This document shows positions 7,724-14,450 of a stretch of 17,851 bases of DNA, in pieces. Positions within the stretch are counted from its first letter, which is position 1, and the number at the start of each line of letters is the position of its first letter. This stretch comes from Thermococcus sp. (GTDB lineage: Archaea > Methanobacteriota_B > Thermococci > Thermococcales > Thermococcaceae): assembly GCA_027023165.1 (NCBI GenBank), contig JALVWX010000021.1, positions 1-17,851 of the forward strand, in the 5' to 3' direction. The notes under the pieces were generated by a model, which was given only the letters and a program-made list of their open reading frames with translations, was not told where the DNA came from and searched no databases. The translations under genes and the position numbers were made by a program.

Positions 7724-10597
7724 ATGAAAACCGACGTTAAAGAGAAGAAAAAGAAGAATAAGGAGGGCGGAAACGCGGAGCTGTCCCGATACTACCGCCT
7801 TTTCAAGGCCTACGGCCTCCCGATAATAGCCCTGCTACTCGCCTACTGGGGCTACGCTCTGAGGAACATCACCTCCAACTACAAGACCTTCCTCGACCCG
7901 GACACCTTCTTCCACTATGAGATGTACAGGCAGGCCATAAGCCAGTGGATTCCCAAGTACTTCGCCTACGCCGACCCGCCAACCGGGGTGAAGGCCACCG
8001 GCTACCTCGGACTCTACGCGGTTCAGGCGGCGTTCTACAAGATTACCCACGCCCTCTTCGGGACCAGCGTGATGGGTGCGTTCAAGGCATGGCCTCCCTT
8101 CGTAGGGGCGATGACCGTCATAGCCATCTACTTGGTCGGAAAGAAGCTCCACTCTGAATGGGCCGGGATTTGGGGAGCAGCGTTCATGATGTTCTCCTAC
8201 GCCAGCTTTACGAAGACCATGTCCGGCAACAACCGCGGTGAAGGACCTTTCATGATGTTCTTCCTCTTCGCCGTGTTTTTCCTCCTGGTTTACCTCGATG
8301 AGAAGTCCTGGAACTGGAAGAAGATAACCGGCGGAATCCTGTTCCTGCTCAGCAGCGTCCTCTACATGGGTGTCTGGACGGGAAGCGTCTTCGGCGTTGG
8401 AATCCTGCTCCTCGTTGCGGGCATAGCGGTCGTTGTGTACTTTACCTTCGGCGCCTTCGGGGGGCTGAAGCGCTTCACCATCGACTACTTCACCGCCTAC
8501 GGCCTCTCCCTCCTCCTCGGCCTTGGGCTGTCATACACCGGCTTCGTCGGAATACGACCGTTCCTTATCTTCGCCCTCGAGGCCTTCATAGCCCTCTCCG
8601 CCCTCGTTGCCCTCATGCTCTACGGCGAGAGGCTCGGACTCAACTACTCCGACAAGAAGCACCGCTTCGGCATGCTCGTCGTCATAGCAGTTCTCGGCTT
8701 CCTGGCCTTTTACGCCTACTTTGGAAAGGACCTCTTCAAGTTCTTTGGCTCGGCCTCCCAGTCAAACCCGCTCTATCAGACGGTTGCAGAGCTTGCCAGA
8801 ACCAAGTGGAGTGATATAGCGGGCTACTACAGCGTCAAGGCCAACGACGGCATACTCTTCCTGCTGTCGCTGTTCGGCTTTGCGATAATCCTCACGAAGT
8901 TCGGCATAAAGCTGGCAAAGAACGACGTGAGCGGCTACAAGGAGATATTCATCGTCTCCTACTACCTCGGCTCCCTCTACCTCCTCATAACCGCGGTTCG
9001 TTTCATCTTCCAGGCCTCAGGAGCGGTCATGCTATTAGCGGGCATAGCCGTTGGAGAGATATTCCTCTACGTTGAGAACATGAAGGAGAGCGCGGGAACC
9101 AAGGCCATGTACGCCCTCCTTCTGGTGCTTCTCTTCATACCGTTGCCCATCGTCGGCGCGCAGTACATGAGCGACCAGGCCCACAGGTACGCGAGGGCCG
9201 AAGGCTCCGTTCCGGCCGACTGGATCAAGACCCTCGACTGGCTGAGGGAGAACTCCAATTCCCTCGACAGCGCCACGAGCTGGTGGGACTACGGCTACTG
9301 GATTGAATCGAGCCTTCTGAGCCACAGAAGAAGCGCAACGGACGGTGGACACGCCTACGACAGGCGCTACATCGTTGCAGACTTCTTCTCCCACTACGGG
9401 ACCAAAAGCGAACAGGACTTCGAGGCCTGGGAGCTCAACTACCTGATAACCTGGCAGCAGGACATCTACAAGTTCAACGCGATAAGCTACCTAGGAGGCG
9501 CGATAAACTATGGGGAGTACAAGACGGTTCCAATGTTTCAGGTCGTTCCGAGGCAGTACATACAGTTCGTAAACGAGAGCGGCAAAACGGTGGTCTACGT
9601 TGGAAGCTCCAAGGGGGCCTATCAGCCGGTTCTCACGGTTGACCTGACCCGTGGGGCGGTCATACAGGGCAGAGGTGACATCCCGTACGTCCTCTACGTC
9701 TTCCAGAACTACGGTCTGCTGGCCTACAAGAACGTTGCCTTCAGCAACTTCGTCAGATTGGCGTTCCATATACCCTTCTCGCCCGACCAGTGGGACACCC
9801 AGAAGCTCTTCGCCAACTTCAGGCCTGTCCACAGCGATGGAGGCGTTTCAACCTACGAGTTCAGACCTTTCGCAGTTTACAGGATTGATGCCCTTCAGAA
9901 CGGCACGTGGAAGACGGTTTACACCACGCTCACTGGAGGAAAACTGCCGGTCGGGAAGCAGGAGCTTAGGATATGGATTTCCGCATTCGGAAGGGACGTG
10001 AAGAACGCCACGCTCACATTCAGCGCCTACAACGGCACCGAGCTAATCGGAAAGAAGGTTCTCGCCGAAAACCTCTACATAAACCACATGAATGAGACAC
10101 CTGTGATAGTCAACCTCACGATACCGAACGCCACCAAGTACCGCCTCGTTATAACCCAGACCGGCCCGGTGGGAGTGCTCAACGGCGAGCCTAAGGTGGA
10201 CGGAAGATCCGTCAACCCGAGCTACGTTCTCCCAGAGGGCAGGAGCGGCGATCTCGAGCTTAAAGCTGCCTTTAGAAAGGACTACAGCAACGTCGAGCTT
10301 ACCCTCAGGGCCAGCGTCGTCTACTACGTGACCCCCAACGGAAACGACATCTACAAGGACGACTTCTACCTCGAACCTCACATGGACATCGTGGCCTACG
10401 TGCCGGTTAAGGAGCTTAGCGTTAGGGCCGGCAACAATACGATAACGGCCAGGGCCTCGATGCCATCCGGAATCTTTGAGAAGTTCATCCAGGGGCTTTA
10501 CAAGAAGTACGGAAAGGACAAGGTTGTCATCGCCAGGAAGAGGATAGAGCCGATATTCCTAGCGGAGAAACAGTACGTGATCTGGGAGGGAAGCTAA
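7724..10597 (+). CDS. aglB: Oligosaccharyltransferase AglB (STT3 family)
   Basis: This 957-residue membrane enzyme transfers glycan from a dolichol-phosphate carrier to Asn in Asn-X-Ser/Thr on the outer face of the membrane. A short Lys-rich cytosolic tail precedes about a dozen membrane helices over residues 30-480. The first external loop has the metal-binding DxD-type motif DPD at 58-60. A TIXE-like motif, TVAE, lies at 353-356 in the loop that closes over substrate. The signature WWDYG is at 520-524, followed by the conserved SATDGGHAYDR region. The C-terminal half is a soluble extracytoplasmic beta-rich domain of about 430 residues. The length matches the long archaeal AglB type of Thermococcales. 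The ATG at 7724 follows GAGGTGGTG, a strong ribosome binding site. It is probably co-transcribed with glmS, pairing GlcNAc supply with glycan transfer. Confidence 0.96.
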   Translation: MKTDVKEKKKKNKEGGNAELSRYYRLFKAYGLPIIALLLAYWGYALRNITSNYKTFLDPDTFFHYEMYRQAISQWIPKYFAYADPPTGVKATGYLGLYAVQAAFYKITHALFGTSVMGAFKAWPPFVGAMTVIAIYLVGKKLHSEWAGIWGAAFMMFSYASFTKTMSGNNRGEGPFMMFFLFAVFFLLVYLDEKSWNWKKITGGILFLLSSVLYMGVWTGSVFGVGILLLVAGIAVVVYFTFGAFGGLKRFTIDYFTAYGLSLLLGLGLSYTGFVGIRPFLIFALEAFIALSALVALMLYGERLGLNYSDKKHRFGMLVVIAVLGFLAFYAYFGKDLFKFFGSASQSNPLYQTVAELARTKWSDIAGYYSVKANDGILFLLSLFGFAIILTKFGIKLAKNDVSGYKEIFIVSYYLGSLYLLITAVRFIFQASGAVMLLAGIAVGEIFLYVENMKESAGTKAMYALLLVLLFIPLPIVGAQYMSDQAHRYARAEGSVPADWIKTLDWLRENSNSLDSATSWWDYGYWIESSLLSHRRSATDGGHAYDRRYIVADFFSHYGTKSEQDFEAWELNYLITWQQDIYKFNAISYLGGAINYGEYKTVPMFQVVPRQYIQFVNESGKTVVYVGSSKGAYQPVLTVDLTRGAVIQGRGDIPYVLYVFQNYGLLAYKNVAFSNFVRLAFHIPFSPDQWDTQKLFANFRPVHSDGGVSTYEFRPFAVYRIDALQNGTWKTVYTTLTGGKLPVGKQELRIWISAFGRDVKNATLTFSAYNGTELIGKKVLAENLYINHMNETPVIVNLTIPNATKYRLVITQTGPVGVLNGEPKVDGRSVNPSYVLPEGRSGDLELKAAFRKDYSNVELTLRASVVYYVTPNGNDIYKDDFYLEPHMDIVAYVPVKELSVRAGNNTITARASMPSGIFEKFIQGLYKKYGKDKVVIARKRIEPIFLAEKQYVIWEGS

Positions 10598-10599
10598 CC

Positions 10600-10617
10600 T
10601 CCCTTTTCTTTCCCTTT
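10600..10617 (+). terminator. T-rich terminator of glmS-aglB
   Basis: Directly after the aglB TAA stop the plus strand reads a pyrimidine tract with TTTT, TTT and TTT runs (CCCTTTTCTTTCCCTTT). It is a plausible oligo-T termination signal in the short gap before the convergent MoaD-like gene. Confidence 0.5.
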
Positions 10618-10897
10618 AACCCCCGCCGGCTGGTGGAAATATTCTGACGTCGTCGTCCTCGTGGAGTTCCGTTTCAAGGCCCTTGAGATGGAGGACGTTG
10701 CGGCCATTCACCAGGACCATCCCGTCTATGGGCTTGTCCGGACCGACGCGCGGGGTCTCAAGGAGCTGCTTCTTAATCTCGGGCGTGTAGTGCTCGGCCA
10801 GATAATCGAGAAGCTCACCGACCGTCTTAACCCCTGTAACCTCGATCTCCTTTCTGCCCAGTATCTCCCTGAAGGTCGCGTAGAACCTCACCCTCAT
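10616..10897 (-). CDS. MoaD/ThiS-type ubiquitin-fold sulfur carrier (archaeal MoaD family)
   Basis: This is a 93-residue beta-grasp protein beginning MRVRFYATFREILGRKE and ending PPAGGG. Both ends are characteristic of archaeal MoaD-family proteins. The C-terminal Gly-Gly would be adenylated by an E1-like enzyme, then either thiocarboxylated for sulfur transfer into molybdopterin/tungstopterin or conjugated to protein lysines as a SAMP. The hydrophobic core and DDDVRIFPPAGG tail are intact. The ATG at 10897 is preceded by GGGTGG at good spacing, and a TATA-like CTTTAAG lies about 34 nt upstream. moaC in this window (12948-13430) supports the cofactor role, but sequence alone cannot separate a MoaD role from a SAMP role, so no symbol is given. 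Confidence 0.88.
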   Translation of the reverse strand: MRVRFYATFREILGRKEIEVTGVKTVGELLDYLAEHYTPEIKKQLLETPRVGPDKPIDGMVLVNGRNVLHLKGLETELHEDDDVRIFPPAGGG

Positions 10898-10920
10898 GAA
10901 ACCACCCTTCGAATTTCAAT

Positions 10921-10938
10921 GGAAACCCTTAAAGTGAT
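10921..10938. promoter_or_regulatory. Shared divergent TATA element (MoaD-like / 10960 gene)
   Basis: The plus strand reads GGAAACCCTTAAAGTG and the minus strand reads CGAAATCACTTTAAGGG across the same bases. Each direction therefore has a GAAA-type BRE beside the same TTAA core. The rightward start would fall near 10958 and the leftward start near 10907, with an SD-containing leader for the MoaD-like gene. Confidence 0.5.
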
Positions 10939-10978
10939 TTCGACGTAGTGATACTGGAAGTGAACCAGTTGCTGAAGG

Positions 10979-11425
10979 TTGAACCCCCCTGAGTACTATC
11001 CCATTATCGATAAGCTCTTTGCATCCAGGCTTGTGGAGGCCACCAACGCCCTTGGGATTATGGTTGAGGACATCACCGCCTTGGTTGTGCCGGATGGGAG
11101 AACCCTGCGCCTCGGCTTTGAGATCATGATATCAAAGGGGGAGAGTTTTCTGCCCACGGGGACCGAGTCGGTGGTGAGGGGTCTCCTAGACAAGTTTGCC
11201 GATGAGGCCAACTCATCCTTTGGAAGGCTCTATCAGGTGGATTTTTTGATTGAAAGGCTAAAAATCGAAGAATCAACCGGAAAGGGATGGAGAGGAAGAG
11301 AACGCCTCATCGTTAACGGACCGGATGAACTCGTGGAAAAACTGGAGAGACTCGGCAGGGGAATTATCATCACCCTGAGGGAGTGGGGGTTGAGTTCTCC
11401 ACACTCACGATCAACGTCCCCCTGA
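10979..11425 (+). CDS. Unidentified protein, N-terminal part of an apparently frameshifted gene
   Basis: This 148-codon frame from a TTG at 10979 encodes MNPPEYYPIIDKLFASRLVEATNALGI and beyond, an alpha/beta-looking soluble sequence that I do not recognise. The last residues (WGLSSPHSRSTSP) look like out-of-frame reading. If the run of five G at 11385-11389 had six, the reading would pass into the next frame as REWGVEFSTLTINVPL and give a single protein of about 244 residues ending at 11712. The 5' end is also suspicious: a GTG at 10960, correctly placed for a leaderless start, opens a ten-codon frame that stops just after a run of six C at 10984-10989. With five C it would join this frame as VEPPEYYPIIDKL. 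The gene is therefore either broken, mis-sequenced or recoded. TTG as the real start is possible but weakly supported. Confidence 0.6.
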   Translation: MNPPEYYPIIDKLFASRLVEATNALGIMVEDITALVVPDGRTLRLGFEIMISKGESFLPTGTESVVRGLLDKFADEANSSFGRLYQVDFLIERLKIEESTGKGWRGRERLIVNGPDELVEKLERLGRGIIITLREWGLSSPHSRSTSP

Positions 11426-11712
11426 ACGGTCCCAGGGGGATTAAACTGGCCCTGAAGACCATGAAGAGGCTCTCCCCTCCCGAGAAAGAATCCCTGAAGG
11501 AAAGCCTTGAGAAAAAGACCCTCTCGTTTTCAAGGACGATGCTCGGAAGGGGGTACCCCGTCTCCGTGAGGATACTCGACCCCGAGGACAGGGTTCTGGC
11601 CCGGGCCATAAAGGAGGAAAAATCCGTGGAAGAGCTGGTGAAGGAGCTTGTAGAGGATAAAGACGTGAGGGAACTCCTCAGCGCCCTCGGGAAGAGTCCT
11701 CCCGGGCTTTGA
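11383..11712 (+). CDS. Unidentified protein, C-terminal part of the same apparently frameshifted gene
   Basis: This 109-codon frame from a GTG at 11383 overlaps the preceding frame by 43 nt. It encodes a soluble sequence: a beta strand (FSTLTINVPLNG), a helical segment (LALKTMKRLSPPEKESLKESL), and a charged C-terminal helix (EELVKELVEDKDVRELLSALG). Composition is typical Thermococcus coding. No family is recognised. Because a one-base change in the G run joins it smoothly to the upstream frame, I read it as the C-terminal half of one gene. An independent, translationally coupled small gene starting at the GTG remains possible; GAGGG lies just upstream but very close. Its 3' end overlaps the convergent adk gene by 35 nt. 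Confidence 0.6.
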   Translation: MGVEFSTLTINVPLNGPRGIKLALKTMKRLSPPEKESLKESLEKKTLSFSRTMLGRGYPVSVRILDPEDRVLARAIKEEKSVEELVKELVEDKDVRELLSALGKSPPGL

Positions 11713-12349
11713 TGTAATCTAGGAGAGGCTCCATCCTCTTCCAGACGTCCTCTATGCCGCCGTGGCCGTCAACGCGCACGTATATTCCCGCCTTCCGGTA
11801 GAACTTGATTATCGGCTCCATGTTCCTCGTGTATATCCCGTACCTCTTCCTCACAACCTCCTCCCTGTCGTCCGGTCTCTGAACTAGGTGAGAGCCGCAG
11901 CGGTCGCATACTCCCGGAACCTTCGGCGGGTTGTACTTGACGTGGTAGACTGCACCGCAGTTCGGGCATATTCTCCTCCCGGAGATCCTCTCAACACTCT
12001 CATCCTCGCTGATGAAAATCTCCATGGCCAGGTCGAGCTTGATGCCGTGGTCGTAGAGGTAGTTCTCGAAGGAGAGCACCTGCTCCGGCGTCCTCGGGTA
12101 GCCATCAAGGATGAAGTTCTCCCTCTGGCGCCTCAGCTTGGAGATGATCAGCGTGTTGACTATCGTGTCCGGTATCAGGTCTCCCCTTGCCAAGTACGCC
12201 GCCATCTCCTTTCCGAGGGGCGTTCCGCGCTCAATCTCACCGCGTATTATGTCGCCTGAGGAGATGTAGCTCAGGCCATACTTCTCCACGATGCGCATAG
12301 AGTGGGTCGACTTTCCGCTCCCGGGGGGTCCAAAAATCAGTATGTTCAC
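11678..12349 (-). CDS. adk: Adenylate kinase
   Basis: This 223-residue cytosolic enzyme catalyses AMP + ATP = 2 ADP. The P-loop is GPPGSGKST at residues 7-15. The AMP-binding region contains SSGDIIRGEI, and ILDGYPRTPEQ carries the conserved arginine. The LID region has a four-cysteine zinc site, C128/C131 in CPNC and C148/C151 in CDRC, followed by RPDDREEVVRKR. This is the bacterial-type long form used by Thermococcales and stabilised by zinc. The frame is open further up to a GTG at 12358. I chose the GTG at 12349 because it gives the standard MNILIFGPPG start and lies five bases after AGGTGG. A GAGAAAGG/TTTATTGG promoter lies upstream. Confidence 0.95.
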   Translation of the reverse strand: MNILIFGPPGSGKSTHSMRIVEKYGLSYISSGDIIRGEIERGTPLGKEMAAYLARGDLIPDTIVNTLIISKLRRQRENFILDGYPRTPEQVLSFENYLYDHGIKLDLAMEIFISEDESVERISGRRICPNCGAVYHVKYNPPKVPGVCDRCGSHLVQRPDDREEVVRKRYGIYTRNMEPIIKFYRKAGIYVRVDGHGGIEDVWKRMEPLLDYIKAREDSSRGR

Positions 12350-12380
12350 GGGCACCACCTAAGATAGTTCGATACTGGAA

Positions 12381-12399
12381 CCAATAAACCTTTCTCGGG
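12381..12399 (-). promoter_or_regulatory. BRE/TATA promoter of adk
   Basis: The minus strand reads CGAGAAAGG then TTTATTGG. This BRE matches the glmS BRE exactly over GAGAAAGG. The expected start is around 12360, leaving about 10 nt of leader with AGGTGG ahead of the GTG at 12349. Confidence 0.6.
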
Positions 12400-12417
12400 A
12401 ATTTTCAACTCCAACTC

Positions 12418-12432
12418 AGAAAAGCTTTTAAC
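12418..12432 (+). promoter_or_regulatory. BRE/TATA promoter of the 12466 gene
   Basis: CAGAAAAG followed by CTTTTAAC places the transcription start near 12453-12456. That gives a leader of about 10 nt with a GGGGAGGG purine tract before the ATG at 12466. Confidence 0.6.
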
Positions 12433-12465
12433 GTTTTAGCAGAACAATGGAATGCGGGGAGGGAC

Positions 12466-12963
12466 ATGCTTGAGCGCCTGTTGAAGCCGGAATACAGGGC
12501 GCACGTCGTTCCGATGAAAAAGTTCAAGGGGGATGAGGTTGCCCCCGTGCTGAAGCGGAGGGGCGCCTTCGTTCTCGAGCTTAAAGGGAACGACGTTGAG
12601 TTGGAAGTGGAATCCTTCTTGGCCGGAACCTGGGGAAGGTACACATACGTCCTCAAGCTCTCAGACGGAAGGATGCTGGCGAGGGCGGATAGGCCAGTGT
12701 TGAAGGAGGTAAAGGGAACGAAGAGATACTTGGCCCGGGACGAGAAGGGTCTTGAGAGGCTGATCCTGAGCGAGCTTTCGACGCGCGCCAAGCTCCGCAT
12801 CCTCGCTCCGCGGTGGATCCTCTGGACGGCAGTCGGACTCTCCGCGTTCCAATGGCTCAGGGAAAACTTCCTCGTGAGCTTCCTTTTGACCGCCTTCGGC
12901 TTCGTTCTCGATGACGTCCTGAAGTTCCTCGACTGCATCCTCCTCAGCTACTGCCGGGCCTGA
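12466..12963 (+). CDS. Small membrane protein of unknown function
   Basis: This 165-residue protein begins [15 protein letters not shown]. Residues 1 to about 115 form a soluble, charged, beta-rich domain ([41 protein letters not shown]). Two hydrophobic segments follow at about 122-135 ([14 protein letters not shown]) and about 138-160 ([16 protein letters not shown]...). The charge pattern suggests the N-terminal domain is cytosolic. I recognise no family or catalytic motif. It has its own promoter and ribosome binding site, so it is a real gene. It is divergent from adk, and its last 16 nt overlap the 3' end of moaC on the opposite strand. Confidence 0.75.
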   Translation: MLERLLKPEYRAHVVPMKKFKGDEVAPVLKRRGAFVLELKGNDVELEVESFLAGTWGRYTYVLKLSDGRMLARADRPVLKEVKGTKRYLARDEKGLERLILSELSTRAKLRILAPRWILWTAVGLSAFQWLRENFLVSFLLTAFGFVLDDVLKFLDCILLSYCRA

Positions 12964-13430
12964 GCCTTTACCTTCTCAACGACGTGGATGTTCTCTATCC
13001 TCGTCACCGGGTACTGCCCGTTCTCGTCCTTCTCAACGGCCTTCACCATATCCCATACCGTCAGGAGCGCCACACTAACGCCGGTCAGAGCCTCCATCTC
13101 GACGCCCGTCTTGTAGGTGGCCCGAACCTCACAGGTGGCCTCTATGTAGTCCTCGCCGAACTCGAAGGTTATGTCCACACCGGTGAGCGGTATCGGGTGG
13201 CAGAGGGGAATCAGCTCCGGCGTCTTCTTCACCGCCAGAATCCCCGCTATCTGCGCCGCGGCTATGACGTTCCCCTTCTTGGCTTTGCCCGCCTTTATCA
13301 GCTCTATGGTCTCGGGCCTCAGGTATATGCGGCCCTTCGCTATTGCTTTCCTGAAGACCTCGCTCTTGTGACCCACTTCGACCATCTTAACGCCTTTCTC
13401 ATCAACGTGAGTCAGCTCCCCCATGGACAT
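12948..13430 (-). CDS. moaC: Cyclic pyranopterin monophosphate synthase MoaC
   Basis: This 160-residue enzyme, acting with the radical-SAM protein MoaA, converts GTP-derived 3',8-cyclo-7,8-dihydro-GTP to cyclic pyranopterin monophosphate in the molybdenum/tungsten cofactor pathway. The conserved motifs are all present: KKGNV at 51-55, LCHPIPLTG with H78, the [11 protein letters not shown] block with E111 and E113, and [10 protein letters not shown] with D127 and K130. These correspond to the active-site residues of the E. coli enzyme. Length is standard. The start is the ATG at 13430; an in-frame ATG six bases later (13424) is equally possible. A TATA-like GGTTTTAAGC lies about 28 nt upstream. 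Tungsten enzymes are abundant in Thermococcales, so the likely product is tungstopterin. Confidence 0.96.
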   Translation of the reverse strand: MSMGELTHVDEKGVKMVEVGHKSEVFRKAIAKGRIYLRPETIELIKAGKAKKGNVIAAAQIAGILAVKKTPELIPLCHPIPLTGVDITFEFGEDYIEATCEVRATYKTGVEMEALTGVSVALLTVWDMVKAVEKDENGQYPVTRIENIHVVEKVKAQARQ

Positions 13431-13452
13431 CCCCGAACGTTCTGAACGGCAA

Positions 13453-13463
13453 AGCTTAAAACC
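13453..13463. promoter_or_regulatory. TATA-like element between moaC and the ABC operon
   Basis: AGCTTAAAACC on the plus strand reads GGTTTTAAGCT on the minus strand, well placed for moaC (start near 13430). The same element would start ABC-operon transcription near 13480-13485, about 37 nt ahead of the ATG at 13521. GTAAACA at 13472-13478 is an alternative rightward TATA. Assignment to moaC is the stronger of the two. Confidence 0.45.
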
Positions 13464-13486
13464 ATACCCCCGTAAACACCAGCGAT

Positions 13487-13503
13487 TGAGTCATCATTAC
13501 TCA
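13487..13503. repeat. Short inverted repeat upstream of the ABC operon
   Basis: TGAGT and ACTCA are separated by seven bases, ending 18 bp before the ABC ATPase start codon. The arms are only 5 bp, so it may be chance. Its location between the presumed start of transcription and the ribosome binding site would suit an operator. Confidence 0.25.
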
Positions 13504-13520
13504 CCTTAGGGGTGTGCCGG

Positions 13521-14450
13521 ATGAGCGAACCCGTCATCGAGGTTGAGAACCTCCGCAAGTCCTACGGCCGGTTCAAGGCAGTTGATGGCCTCAGCTTCGA
13601 GGTCAGCTCTGGCGAGGTCTTCGGCTTCCTCGGCCCGAACGGCGCTGGAAAAACAACCACGATCCTGAGCATGCTCGGAATCATAATCCCAGACGGCGGG
13701 ACGATCAGGATTTTTGGAATGGACCTCTCTAAGGAGCCAATAAGGATAAAGGAGCGCCTCGGCTACCTCCCCGAGAACGCGACGATCTACGGGGAGCTTA
13801 CGGCATGGAGGAATCTCGAGTTCTTCGCTAACTTCTACAGGATTAGCAACGCCGAAAAGGAAAAGAGGATAACTGACCTCCTCAAGAGGGTCGGCCTCTG
13901 GGAAGTTCGACACAGGAAGGCCAAAACCTTCTCTAAGGGAATGAAGCAGAGGCTTCTCTTGGCGCAGGCTCTAATCAACGATCCGGAACTGCTCATCCTC
14001 GACGAACCGACGAGCGGCCTCGATCCCGAGGGGGCGCACCTCGTCAAGGAGATAATTCGCGAGGCAAAGGCAAACGGAAAGACCGTTTTCTTCTCGAGCC
14101 ACGTTCTCAGCGAGGTGGAGGAGCTTAGCGACCGCGTCGGGATAATCGTCCGCGGGAAGCTGAAGGCAGTGGGGCCTGTTCACGAGGTCAAGAGGCGCTT
14201 CATGGAGCTTGAGGGCTACGAGATAAAGGTCGAGACGAAGGAGCCTCTCCCCGAGATTGAACACAACGATGTAATGAGGTTCGAGCGGCTTGGCCCAAAC
14301 AGGGCCATCATCTTCGCCCGTTCCGACATAAGGGAGTGGCTCTCAAAGCACCTCGCATCGAGGGGGATAACCATCCTCAGCCTCGAAATCGAGGAGCCGA
14401 GCCTCGAAGACGTTTTCCTGAAGACGATATACGGGAGGGAGGAAGAATGA
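13521..14450 (+). CDS. ABC transporter ATP-binding protein
   Basis: This 309-residue ABC ATPase powers the module encoded with the next two genes. Walker A is GPNGAGKTT at residues 38-46. The Q-loop region (LGYLPENATIYGEL) follows. The signature, slightly divergent, is FSKGMKQR at 137-144. Walker B is LLILDEP with D161/E162, and the H-loop is in FFSSHVLSE. A C-terminal extension of about 80 residues is typical of ATPases paired with ABC-2 permeases. The frame extends to a GTG at 13512, but the ATG at 13521 is preceded by AGGGGTG six bases upstream and gives MSEPVIEVENLRKSYG, so it is preferred. The stop overlaps the next start codon as ATGA, indicating translational coupling. The substrate is not evident. 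Confidence 0.94.
   Translation: MSEPVIEVENLRKSYGRFKAVDGLSFEVSSGEVFGFLGPNGAGKTTTILSMLGIIIPDGGTIRIFGMDLSKEPIRIKERLGYLPENATIYGELTAWRNLEFFANFYRISNAEKEKRITDLLKRVGLWEVRHRKAKTFSKGMKQRLLLAQALINDPELLILDEPTSGLDPEGAHLVKEIIREAKANGKTVFFSSHVLSEVEELSDRVGIIVRGKLKAVGPVHEVKRRFMELEGYEIKVETKEPLPEIEHNDVMRFERLGPNRAIIFARSDIREWLSKHLASRGITILSLEIEEPSLEDVFLKTIYGREEE

Noticed and set aside
13487..13503. Hairpin terminator or attachment site at the inverted repeat before the ABC operon
   Set aside because: The arms are only 5 bp with no flanking T-run or duplicated sequence; it is kept only as a low-confidence repeat.
14336..14446. Upstream extension of the NEW3-repeat gene frame inside the ABC ATPase gene
   Set aside because: It is an out-of-frame reading of ATPase codons; the ATG at 14447 has an SD, an ATGA overlap and a clean signal peptide.
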